A stretch of 64,000 bases of DNA, from contig NZ_JAIKTS010000002.1 in assembly GCF_023556335.1 (NCBI RefSeq), positions 62,001-126,000 on the forward strand, given 5' to 3'. The notes beneath the pieces are model-generated. The model ran no database searches and was not told the origin of the DNA. It was given only the letters and a program-made list of their open reading frames with translations. Shown here in pieces: positions 36,630 to 44,899 of this stretch (the first letter of the stretch is position 1; each line of letters opens with the position of its first letter). The translations under genes and the position numbers were made by a program. This DNA is from Stenotrophomonas mori (GTDB taxonomy: Bacteria > Pseudomonadota > Gammaproteobacteria > Xanthomonadales > Xanthomonadaceae).

Positions 36630-36643
36630 TTCGTATTATATTT

Positions 36644-37576
36644 TCAAACTCGCTCGCTGTCGATGGCGTTCAACGCCCGCGCCCGCCGCTCCCGGCGCGT
36701 GCGCCGCCAGGCATCACCGACGAAGACCAGCAGCCCCAGCCAGATCAGGGCGAAGCCGACCCGCCGTTCGAAACCGAACGACTCGTGCAGCACCAGCACG
36801 CCGACCAGCAGCTGCAGGGTCGGCCCGATGTACTGCAGCAGGCCGACCAGCGACAACGGAATGCGGCGCACCCCATAGGCGAAGGCGATCAGCGGCACCG
36901 CGCTGACCACGCCACCGAACACCAGCAGCAGGTCGTTGCCCCAGCCCCAGCCGGAAGCGAAACCGCCGCCGTGGCCGTGTTCCGACCACAGCACGAAGGC
37001 CACCGCGGGCGCCACCATGAACAGGCTCTCCACGCCCAGCCCGGTCACCGCCTCGACCGCCACCAGCTTGCGGATCAGCCCGTACAGGCCGAAGGTCACC
37101 GACAACCCCAGCGCGATCCACGGCGGGCGGCCGCTCTGCCAGGTCAGCCAGGCCACGCCCAGCGCCGCCAGCGCCACCGCCAGCCATTGCAGCCGGCGCA
37201 GGCGCTCGCCCAGCACCGCGACCCCCAGCACCACGCTGAACAGCGGGTTGATGAAGTAGCCCAGGCTGGTCTCGACCACGTGGCCGGCGTTGACCGCCCA
37301 GATGTACAGGCTCCAGTTGGCGCTGATCAGCGCACTGGCCAGGCCCAGCAGCCAGAACCGCCGCCGCGTCTCCCAGACCGCGCGCAGCCAGCCCCAGCCG
37401 CGCGCGAGCGCCAGGCCGCCGATCAGCAGTACCGCGCTCCAGACGATGCGGTGGGCGATGATCTGCAGCGACGGCACCTCGATCAGCAATCGCCAGTACA
37501 ACGGCACCAGGCCCCAGATGACGAACGCCAGCGTGGTCGCCAGCAGGCCGTTGCGGTGCTCGCGGGCGGCGCTCAT
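36644..37576 (-). CDS. rarD: RarD-type EamA-family permease
   Basis: A 310-residue inner-membrane protein with ten predicted helices in two EamA repeats. It begins LLATTLAFVIWGLVPLYWRLL, the RarD opening, and contains VVETSLGYFINPLFSVVLGV and LVGLLQYIGPTLQLLVGVLVLHE. RarD proteins were first linked to chloramphenicol sensitivity, but their substrate is not established. The start overlaps the second EamA gene by 4 bases, so the two transporters are cotranscribed. Its end lies 38 bases from the start of the aroM gene on the same strand. Confidence 0.9.
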   Translation of the reverse strand: MSAAREHRNGLLATTLAFVIWGLVPLYWRLLIEVPSLQIIAHRIVWSAVLLIGGLALARGWGWLRAVWETRRRFWLLGLASALISANWSLYIWAVNAGHVVETSLGYFINPLFSVVLGVAVLGERLRRLQWLAVALAALGVAWLTWQSGRPPWIALGLSVTFGLYGLIRKLVAVEAVTGLGVESLFMVAPAVAFVLWSEHGHGGGFASGWGWGNDLLLVFGGVVSAVPLIAFAYGVRRIPLSLVGLLQYIGPTLQLLVGVLVLHESFGFERRVGFALIWLGLLVFVGDAWRRTRRERRARALNAIDSERV

Positions 37577-38475
37577 GCGCGTCGCCTCCGCGCCAGGGTG
37601 ATGACCACGACCCCGGCCAGGATCACCGCCATCGCGCCCAGGTCGGCGGCGCTGAAGCGCTCGTGCGCGATCCACACGCCCAGCGCCACGGCGATCACCG
37701 GGTTCACGTAGGCATAGCTGCTGGCCAGCACCGGGCGCACGTTCTGCAGCAGCCACACATACGCGGTGAATCCGACGATGGAGCCGAACAGGCTCAGGTA
37801 GCCCACCGCCAGCAGGCCCTGCAGCGTCGGCGGCGCGGTGAAGCGCTCGCCGCGCAGCAGCCCCGCCGCCACCAGCACCACGCCACCGCACAGCATCTGC
37901 CCGGCGGCGGCCATCAACGGCGACGGCAGGTCGCGTCCCCGCGACCAGATCGACCCGGCCGCCCAGCCCAACGGCGCCACCAGCAGCAGCACCAGGCCGG
38001 TGGGCGTCGCGGTCAGGCTGCTGCCGGCGTTGAGCCACAGCACGCCGGCAAAGCCCACCGCGATCCCCAGCCACTCCCCGCCCGCCACGCGCTCGCCGCG
38101 GAACGCGGAGAACAGCGCCATCCACAGCGGCACCGAGGCCAGCGCCACCGCCGCCATCCCGGAGGAGACGTCGCGCTCGGCCAGCACCACCATGCCGTTG
38201 CCCAGCAGCAGCAGACAGGTGCCCATCACCGCCAGCGTCGGCCATTGGCGGCGGGTCGGCGCGGCCACGCCGCGCCAGCGCAGCACCGCGTAGAGCAGGG
38301 CACCGGCGATGACGAAACGGACACCGGCGATCACCGACAGCGGCGGCATGCCGCCTTCCAGCGCCAGATGGATGCCCAGGTAGGTCGAGCCCCACACCAC
38401 GTACACCAGGAGCAGCGCGAGGACGACCCGGCCCCCTCGTGCGGGGGCGGGCAACGCGGGAGCGGAGGAGGACAT
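37573..38475 (-). CDS. EamA/DMT-family transporter (YedA-like)
   Basis: A 300-residue drug/metabolite-superfamily transporter with ten helices. Typical opening VVLALLLVYVVWGSTYLGI is followed by LALEGGMPPLSVIAGVRFVIAG, which is characteristic of the YedA subgroup. The second repeat contains SIVGFTAYVWLLQNVRPVLASSYAYVNPVIAV. The ATG at 38475 follows a GAGGAGG-like sequence on the minus strand. It overlaps rarD by 4 bases. Probable role is export of amino acids or metabolites; the substrate is undetermined. Confidence 0.9.
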   Translation of the reverse strand: MSSSAPALPAPARGGRVVLALLLVYVVWGSTYLGIHLALEGGMPPLSVIAGVRFVIAGALLYAVLRWRGVAAPTRRQWPTLAVMGTCLLLLGNGMVVLAERDVSSGMAAVALASVPLWMALFSAFRGERVAGGEWLGIAVGFAGVLWLNAGSSLTATPTGLVLLLVAPLGWAAGSIWSRGRDLPSPLMAAAGQMLCGGVVLVAAGLLRGERFTAPPTLQGLLAVGYLSLFGSIVGFTAYVWLLQNVRPVLASSYAYVNPVIAVALGVWIAHERFSAADLGAMAVILAGVVVITLARRRRA

Positions 38476-38665
38476 GGTCGGTGTTCGCGGTTGGACGGGA
38501 GCAGATTCTAGGCGTTCGCCGCCCGCCGCAGCAGTCCGAAAAACGGCATGCTGTATCCGCCGCCCGCTCTTCATGCCGGCTGCGCTAGGGTGGCCGGGAG
38601 CGTCGGCGGGCCCGCCGGCCGCACCGGTCGCGCCCGCGGCCCCACCCTGCGAGGACCTCCCGCCC

Positions 38666-39982
38666 ATGAGCACCGCCACGACCGCCGATCCCGCCGCGTT
38701 GCGGCGGTCGATCGCCAACACCCTGAAGGGCTCCGCGGGCAACCTGGTGGAGTGGTACGACGTCTATGTCTACTCGGTGTTCGCGGTCTACTTCGAATCG
38801 CGGTTCTTCTCCGCCGAGGACAAGAACTCCACGCTCTACATCTGGGCGATCTTCGCCGCCACCTTCCTGATGCGGCCGATCGGCGCCTGGTACTTCGGCC
38901 GCTTCGCCGACCGCTACGGACGGCGCCTGGCGCTGACCGTGTCGGTGTCGGTGATGGCCGGCTGCTCGTTCGTGGTCGCCCTCACCCCCACCGCCGGCAC
39001 CCTCGGCCCCTGGGCCGCGCTGATCCTGCTGCTGGCCCGACTGCTGCAGGGCTTCGCCACCGGCGGCGAATATGGCACCAGCGCCACCTACATGTCCGAA
39101 GCCGCCCTGCCCGGCCGGCGCGGCTTCCTGTCCTCGTTCCACTACGTCACCCTGGTCGGCGGCCATGTGCTGGCGCAGCTGACCCTGCTGCTCATGCTGG
39201 TCTTCTGGGACACCGCGCAGATCTCCGACTGGGGCTGGCGCATCGCCTTCGGACTGGGCGGCATCGCCGCGATCGTGGTGTTCTGGCTGCGGCGCTCCAT
39301 GGACGAGTCGCTGGAGCAATCCTCCATTGCCGCCGCGCGCGAAGGCAAGGCCCGCGCCTCGGGCTCGATGCGCGAACTGCTCGTGCACCAGTGGCGGCCG
39401 CTGCTGCTGTGCTTTTTGATCACCGCCGGCGGCACCGTGGCCTTCTACACCTACTCGGTGAACGGCCCGAAGATGATCCAGAGCGCGTTCGCCGGCGACG
39501 ACCCGATGGTCGGGACGCTGATCAACCTGGGCGTGCTGGCGTTCCTGATGGTGCTGCAGCCGGTCGGTGGCTGGCTGTCCGACCAGGTCGGGCGCAAGAC
39601 CCTGCTGGTGTTCTTCGGCGTCGGCGGCGTGCTCTACACCTGGTACATGGTGACCCGGCTGCCGCAGCAGCACGATGCGCTGCTGGCCTTCCTGACCCTG
39701 GCGCTGGGCTTCGTCATCCTCACCGGCTACACCTCGATCAACGCGGTGGTGAAGGCCGAGCTGTTCCCCACGCACGTGCGCGCCCTCGGCGTCGGCTTCG
39801 GCTACGCGCTGGCCAACTCGCTGTTCGGCGGAACCGCGCCGCTGCTGTACCAGGGCGCGCTGCGCACCGGCCATGTCGGCGCCTTCGCCGCCTATGTCAC
39901 CGCGGTGATCGCGGTGTCGCTGGTGGTCTACGTGTTCTTCCTGGAGAACAAGGGCCCGAACTGGCTGGACGGAACGCGCTGA
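38666..39982 (+). CDS. MFS transporter of the metabolite:H+ symporter (KgtP-like) family
   Basis: A 438-residue major-facilitator permease with twelve helices. The hallmark MHS motif GNLVEWYDVYVYSVFAVYF appears near residue 25, and ADRYGRRLALTVSVSVMAG forms the loop 2-3 motif. LARLLQGFATGGEYGTSATYMSE and LSDQVGRKTLLVFFGVG follow. The family imports 2-oxoglutarate, citrate, proline or shikimate with protons; similarity in the ends suggests the 2-oxoglutarate subgroup. The ATG at 38666 was chosen because upstream in-frame sequence lacks protein character. Divergent from the EamA pair. Confidence 0.9.
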   Translation: MSTATTADPAALRRSIANTLKGSAGNLVEWYDVYVYSVFAVYFESRFFSAEDKNSTLYIWAIFAATFLMRPIGAWYFGRFADRYGRRLALTVSVSVMAGCSFVVALTPTAGTLGPWAALILLLARLLQGFATGGEYGTSATYMSEAALPGRRGFLSSFHYVTLVGGHVLAQLTLLLMLVFWDTAQISDWGWRIAFGLGGIAAIVVFWLRRSMDESLEQSSIAAAREGKARASGSMRELLVHQWRPLLLCFLITAGGTVAFYTYSVNGPKMIQSAFAGDDPMVGTLINLGVLAFLMVLQPVGGWLSDQVGRKTLLVFFGVGGVLYTWYMVTRLPQQHDALLAFLTLALGFVILTGYTSINAVVKAELFPTHVRALGVGFGYALANSLFGGTAPLLYQGALRTGHVGAFAAYVTAVIAVSLVVYVFFLENKGPNWLDGTR

Positions 39983-40118
39983 ACCGCGGCCCACGGGCCA
40001 CGCCCGCAGCCGCCGAGCGTGCCTCCATCCCGGCGCCCGTCCGAGCGCGCCGGCCGACGGCTGCCCGTCACGGGATTGCTAGTATCCCCGGTGTTTTCCC
40101 CGGGCCGAGGCCATCCGC

Positions 40119-41801
40119 ATGCCGTCGTCACGCTCCCTCCATTCGCTGCTGGTGCTGTGCGCGCTGGCCGCATGTCCCGCCGCCCTGCAGGCGGCCGCGG
40201 CGGCGCCCGGAGACGGGTTCTTCACCCATGCGATCGATGCCACCGCGGATGCGCCACTGGTCGCGCGCGGCACGGATGGGCGGCTGCGCTACGCGCCCTA
40301 CCGCGAACGGGGCGGTGAGCTGGCCCGGCATATCGTTCCGGACTTTTCCCGTGCCGGCTACCGCGGCGGCGGCGTGGCCCTGCCGCCCCGGCGGACGCTG
40401 CCGGTGCGCATCGTCCTCGCCCCCACGCCGACGGGCGATGACCATGCGCGCATCCAGCAGGCGCTCGACACGGTCGGCGCCCGCACACCCGACGGGTACG
40501 GCGTGCGCGGCGTGGTGCTGCTCCGGCGCGGCCACTACCGCGTGTCCGCGGGGCTGGTGATGCGCAGCGGCGGCGTCGTGCTGCGTGGCGAGGGGCGCGG
40601 CAATGACGGCACGGTCATCCGTTCCACCTACCGCGGCCGCCAGGGGCGGATCATCGAGGTGGGCAGCCGCGAACCGGCACGGCCGACGCAGGCGGCAGAC
40701 GCCCGCGCGGTGCGGATCGACGCCGCGCAGGTGCCGGTGGGCGCGATGCGCCTTCCCCTGGCGTCCGCGGCGGGCTATGCCGTGGGCGACGCCATCGCCA
40801 TCGTCCGCGAGCCGAACGCCGCCTGGCTCGGTGCCGACGGCATCGACACGGCGCGCTATGGCTGGACGCCCGGGGACTTCACGATGGACTACGAGCGCGT
40901 GGTCGCGGCCGTGGACGGGAACACCCTGACGCTGGACGCGCCGGTGGTGGACGCCCTGGAAGCCCGCTTCGGCGGCGGCCGCGCGTACCGCATCGCTCCC
41001 CGGCGGATCAGCGGCGTCGGCATCGAGGACCTGCGGCTGGAAGGCGACCCCGATACCGGCACCGCGTTCCGGACACCCGACGATGGGCCGTACATGGCCA
41101 TCCGCTTCGGCGGGGTGCGCGACTCCTGGGTGCGCAACGTCACCATGCGCCATGTCTCGCACGGCATCACCGCGCACAACGGCGCGCACTTCAACACCTT
41201 CGAGGACCTGGCGTACCTGGACCCGCGCTACGGCGCGACCGAGGGCATGCGCCGCTATGCGTACAACTACGAAGGCAACGCCTCGTTCAACCTGACCCAG
41301 CGCTGCTACGCCGAGCAGGCGCGGCACAGCTTCGTCACCGGCGCGCGCACGCCCGGCCCGAACGTGTTCCTGGACTGCCTGGCGGTGGACGGCAGCAACG
41401 ACAGCGGTCCGCACCACCGCTGGTCCACCGGCACCCTGTACGACAACACCCGCGACAGTCAGCTGCGGGTGCAGAACCGGCGTCGCAGCGGGTCCGGCCA
41501 CGGCTGGGCCGGCGCCCAGCAGATGTTCTGGAACACGGGCAGCGCGCACCGTGTGCTGCAGGCGCCGCCGCATGCGATGAACTGGAGCGTGGGACAGATC
41601 GGCGACGCCGTGGCCGGCAAGTTCCCGCCCGAGGAACCGGCCGGGATCGTAGAGTCCGCGGAGCGCGTGGCGGTCCCGCGCAGCCTCTACCTGCAGCAGC
41701 TGCAGGACCGCCTCGGCAGGCGCGCGGTGGCCGCGGTGGCAAGCCCGGCGCAACGGCACGGACGGGTATGGGAGCTGCTCGCGGCCAGCCGCGGCGAGTA
41801 G
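40119..41801 (+). CDS. Secreted right-handed beta-helix protein of unknown function
   Basis: A 560-residue protein with a signal peptide (LHSLLVLCALAACPAALQAAAA). The core shows the short repeating Val/Gly/Asn pattern of a parallel beta-helix: GVRGVVLLRRGHYRVSAGLV, GVVLRGEGRGNDGTVIRSTY, VGIEDLRLEG, VRNVTMRHVSHGITAHNGAHF and PNVFLDCLAVDG. Pectate-lyase-superfamily enzymes that cut or modify polysaccharides have this fold. The His-rich ITAHNGAHFNTFEDL and SGPHHRWSTGTLYDN segments could form an active site. I cannot place it in a characterised lyase or hydrolase family. It stands alone between an MFS gene and an M28 peptidase gene. Confidence 0.75.
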   Translation: MPSSRSLHSLLVLCALAACPAALQAAAAAPGDGFFTHAIDATADAPLVARGTDGRLRYAPYRERGGELARHIVPDFSRAGYRGGGVALPPRRTLPVRIVLAPTPTGDDHARIQQALDTVGARTPDGYGVRGVVLLRRGHYRVSAGLVMRSGGVVLRGEGRGNDGTVIRSTYRGRQGRIIEVGSREPARPTQAADARAVRIDAAQVPVGAMRLPLASAAGYAVGDAIAIVREPNAAWLGADGIDTARYGWTPGDFTMDYERVVAAVDGNTLTLDAPVVDALEARFGGGRAYRIAPRRISGVGIEDLRLEGDPDTGTAFRTPDDGPYMAIRFGGVRDSWVRNVTMRHVSHGITAHNGAHFNTFEDLAYLDPRYGATEGMRRYAYNYEGNASFNLTQRCYAEQARHSFVTGARTPGPNVFLDCLAVDGSNDSGPHHRWSTGTLYDNTRDSQLRVQNRRRSGSGHGWAGAQQMFWNTGSAHRVLQAPPHAMNWSVGQIGDAVAGKFPPEEPAGIVESAERVAVPRSLYLQQLQDRLGRRAVAAVASPAQRHGRVWELLAASRGE

Positions 41802-41826
41802 CCGGGCGACGGCGCGCGCCGGGCGG

Positions 41827-43479
41827 TCAGCGCCGTGCCGCGTCGCTGGCCCCGCGGGCGGCCGCGAATTCCGCGTCCTCGTCCCAGCGCGGCCAGTGGC
41901 GGCTGTTGGCCAGTTCCAGGCCCAGGTCGTAGACCAGCAGCGTGTCGGCGGCCAGGCCACGTGCGTCCCACGACGGCGACCAGGCATCGCAGGCCTGGTG
42001 GTAGCACCGGGCGAAATAGGCCTCGCGCAGCGCGCGGCCGGCAGCGACGCCGCCGTCCCGCTTGTCCAGGCCGGCGCCGACGGTGATCGCCGGCACGCCC
42101 TTGCGGGCGAAGGCGAAATGGTCGGCGCGGTAGAAGAAGCCCGCTTCCAGGTCCGGGTCCGGCGACCAGCGCCGGCCGCGCGCCCTGGCGACGCGGTCCA
42201 CGTCCGCCTCCAGCGAGACGCGGCCCCTGCCCCAGGTGGCGATGTCGGCGGTTTCGCCGTCCGGGCTGAACATCTCGATGTTCAGCACCGCGACCGTGGT
42301 CTCCAGCGGCGCCAGCGGATGCTCGGCGTAGTAGCTGGCACCGAGCAACCCCTTCTCCTCGGCGGTCAACGCCAGGAAGTACAGCGTGCGCTGCGGCCGC
42401 GGACCGGCGGCGAACACCCGTGCCAGCTCCAGCACCGACGCCACGCCGGTGGCGTTGTCGATGGCGCCATGGCGCACCGTGTCGCCGCTGTCGTCGGGTT
42501 CACCGATCCCGAACGCATCCCAGTGCGCGGAGACGATCACCGTCTCATCGGGATGGGTGGTGCCGTCCAGCTTCGCCACCACGTTGCGGGTGACCACCGG
42601 CTCGCGCTTGATCCAGAAGCTAGCCGACAAGCGGGCGTCGCCCAGCGGCACCGGGTGGAAGTCGGCGCGCATCGCCCTGCGCTTCTCCGTCTCGAAATCC
42701 AGCCCGGCGGCGGCGAAGATCCGTTCGGCCAGCGCGCGCTGCATCCAGCCGCGCAACGGCGTGTGCAGCGCGCGCGCCTCGGCGTCGCCGCGCTGGATGT
42801 CGAACAGCGGCGAAGTGCCGGAGGCCTTCACCGTCGCCCACGGATAGGCCGCCGCCGCGGTCTCGTGCACGATCAGCACGCCCTCGGCGCCGCGCCGCGC
42901 GGCCTCCTCGAACTTGTACGTCCAGCGCCCGTAGTAGGTCACCGCCCTGCCGTCGAACGCGCCGGGCGCGTCGGCTTCGAAGTCGGCATCGTTGATCAGC
43001 ACCACCGCGATCTTGCCGGCCAGGTCCACGTCCTTGTAGTCGTCCCAGTGGCGCTCGGGCGCATCGATGCCGTAGCCGACGAACACCAGCGGCAGGTCCT
43101 GCCGGTCCACCACCTCCTGCGGACTCAGGCTCTGCAGGGTCAGGTCCTCGCCGTTGTGCAGGCGGGTACGGGCGCCGCCCTGCTCCAGCCAGGCCTCGAC
43201 CTCGCCGACCACCTGGGCACGCACCAGCGGCACGTCCTGCACCCAGCCGCCGTCCTCGCCACCGGGCTGCAGCCCGGCCTCGCGGAACTGTTCGACCAGG
43301 TAGTCGACGGTGCGCTGCTCGCCGGCGCTGGCCGGCGCCCGGCCCTCGAACGCATCCGATGCCAGGACCTGCACATGGCGCGACAGCGCCGCCGGGTCGA
43401 TGCCCCCACCGGGCAGGTCGTTGGCCGCGCTGGCGACCCCACCGACGAACAGGCAGGACGACAGCAGCAACATGCGCAT
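41827..43479 (-). CDS. Secreted M28-family aminopeptidase with PA domain
   Basis: A protein of about 550 residues with a signal peptide (MLLLSSCLFVGGVASAA), an N-terminal lid region (HVQVLASDAFEGRAPASAG), an inserted protease-associated domain (VFVGYGIDAPERHWDDYKDVDLAGKIAVV) and the M28 zinc peptidase domain. Metal and catalytic residues are visible in VSAHWDAFG, HGAIDNATGVAS, ALTAEEKGLLGA and VLNIEMFSPDG. It should release N-terminal amino acids from peptides in the periplasm. The start is uncertain: ATG 43479, ATG 43473 and GTG 43488 are all possible without a clear binding site. Confidence 0.9.
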   Translation of the reverse strand: MRMLLLSSCLFVGGVASAANDLPGGGIDPAALSRHVQVLASDAFEGRAPASAGEQRTVDYLVEQFREAGLQPGGEDGGWVQDVPLVRAQVVGEVEAWLEQGGARTRLHNGEDLTLQSLSPQEVVDRQDLPLVFVGYGIDAPERHWDDYKDVDLAGKIAVVLINDADFEADAPGAFDGRAVTYYGRWTYKFEEAARRGAEGVLIVHETAAAAYPWATVKASGTSPLFDIQRGDAEARALHTPLRGWMQRALAERIFAAAGLDFETEKRRAMRADFHPVPLGDARLSASFWIKREPVVTRNVVAKLDGTTHPDETVIVSAHWDAFGIGEPDDSGDTVRHGAIDNATGVASVLELARVFAAGPRPQRTLYFLALTAEEKGLLGASYYAEHPLAPLETTVAVLNIEMFSPDGETADIATWGRGRVSLEADVDRVARARGRRWSPDPDLEAGFFYRADHFAFARKGVPAITVGAGLDKRDGGVAAGRALREAYFARCYHQACDAWSPSWDARGLAADTLLVYDLGLELANSRHWPRWDEDAEFAAARGASDAARR

Positions 43480-43569
43480 CGGATTCACGGCGGTACCGGC
43501 AACAGGGGGAAGCCGGCGATTTTAGCGCGCAGGGCGCACGCGGTCAGGCGCGTCGAGCGGGCGGTCGCC

Positions 43570-44496
43570 TCAACCGCGGTCCAGCCAGCACGCCAGGCCC
43601 TGGGCGTTGAGCTCGATGTCCAGGCCCAGCACCCGCAGCACACCGGCATCGTCCAGCGTGCAGCCGTGCCTGCGCGCCCGCTCCAGGTAGAGCCCGCCCA
43701 GTGCCGCCACCAGCGCGGCATGGCGGTCGTCGCGGCCGGCGCAGGCGCGGCCGATGGCGGTCATGGCATCGATCTGCGCATGCAGGTCGGCCGCCAGCCG
43801 CACCGGATCGTGCACCGGCCCGTAATGGGTCAGGTACATCGTCTCCGGGTCCTGCGCCACCAGGCGTTCGATCGAGGCGTGCAGCGGGGCCGGCTCGAAC
43901 TGCACCGGCGAGGTGCTGGGAACGATGAACGCCCCCTGCGCACTGTCCAGTTCGCGGTAGGACAGGCCGAAGGTATCGCCGGTGAACCAGCTGCGGCTGT
44001 CCGCGTCCCATACGCACAGGTGGTGGCGGGCATGCCCGGGCGTGTCGATGCAGCGCAGCTCGCGGCCGGCCAGCGACACCCGGTGGCCGTCCTCGGCCAC
44101 CACCACGCGGGCGGCCGCCACCGGCACGACCTGCCCGTAGCTGCGCGCCATTTCCGGTTCGCCGTAGACCGCGGTGGCGCCGGCGACCAGCCGCGCCGGA
44201 TCGATCATGTGCGGTGCGCCGCGCGGGTGCACCAGCAGGCGGGCGTTGGGCAGGTGCTGGAGCAGCGTACCGGCGCCGCCGGCATGGTCCAGGTGCACGT
44301 GGGTCAGGATCAGCCAATCGATGGCGTCGGGGGCCAGGCCGGCACGCGCCACGGCCTCCAGCATCCGCGGCAGCGCAAGGGCGGTACCGCAGTCGATGAA
44401 GGCGCCGCGGCCGTTGTGCACCAACAGGTAGGCGGCGTCGAAGTGGTCGCGCTGGAACGCGGTATCGATGACGTGGATGCCGTGTGCGACGGTCAT
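43570..44496 (-). CDS. Metallo-beta-lactamase-fold hydrolase
   Basis: A 308-residue MBL-fold protein. The zinc-binding motif is LTHVHLDHAGGAG, with further ligands in CIDTPGHARHHLCVWD, SWFTGDTFGLSYREL and LTHYGPVHDP. The N-terminus HVIDTAFQRDHFDAAYLLV resembles glyoxalase-II-like or acyl-homoserine-lactonase-like enzymes without clear membership. The C-terminal ~80 residues are helical and atypical for lactonases. Function: hydrolysis of a thioester or ester; substrate not determined. It lies between M28 peptidase and a small membrane protein gene, all on the minus strand. Confidence 0.88.
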   Translation of the reverse strand: MTVAHGIHVIDTAFQRDHFDAAYLLVHNGRGAFIDCGTALALPRMLEAVARAGLAPDAIDWLILTHVHLDHAGGAGTLLQHLPNARLLVHPRGAPHMIDPARLVAGATAVYGEPEMARSYGQVVPVAAARVVVAEDGHRVSLAGRELRCIDTPGHARHHLCVWDADSRSWFTGDTFGLSYRELDSAQGAFIVPSTSPVQFEPAPLHASIERLVAQDPETMYLTHYGPVHDPVRLAADLHAQIDAMTAIGRACAGRDDRHAALVAALGGLYLERARRHGCTLDDAGVLRVLGLDIELNAQGLACWLDRG

Positions 44497-44521
44497 GGCC
44501 TATGGCTCCTCCTGGCGGGGG

Positions 44522-44818
44522 TCAGCGGTACAGCACCCGCGGCCGCAGCAGCAGTGCCAGCGCCATCACCGCGAGGAATGCGCCGTAGGCGTAGAGCACC
44601 GCCAGGATCTGCTTCCACAGGCTGTCGGCGGCGGCATCGGCCGCGCCGACGCGGTAACCCCAGTGCATGAAGCCGACGCTCAGCAGCAGCGCCAGCACCA
44701 GCATGGCGCCGTCGAACAGGCGGCGGGCGCGGTGCCGCGGCTGGCGCGGGAACCACCAGTACAGCGCGGCCATCACCCCGAACCAGGGCAGGAACAGCAA
44801 CAACGACAACCAGGCCAT
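44522..44818 (-). CDS. Small three-helix membrane protein
   Basis: A 98-residue protein with three hydrophobic segments: LSLLLFLPWFGVMAALYWWF, LFDGAMLVLALLLSVGFM and ILAVLYAYGAFLAVMALALLL, joined by Arg-rich loops (RQPRHRARR). No named family is recognised. It lies 25 bases upstream of the MBL-fold gene on the same strand and may share its transcript. The role is unknown. Confidence 0.7.
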   Translation of the reverse strand: MAWLSLLLFLPWFGVMAALYWWFPRQPRHRARRLFDGAMLVLALLLSVGFMHWGYRVGAADAAADSLWKQILAVLYAYGAFLAVMALALLLRPRVLYR

Positions 44819-44899
44819 CGCAAGCTCCTTCAGGGGGCGCGCCGCCGTGGCGCACCCGGTGTGTTCCCGCTGCGGCCGCCCGCCCGGAGGGCGCCGGCC

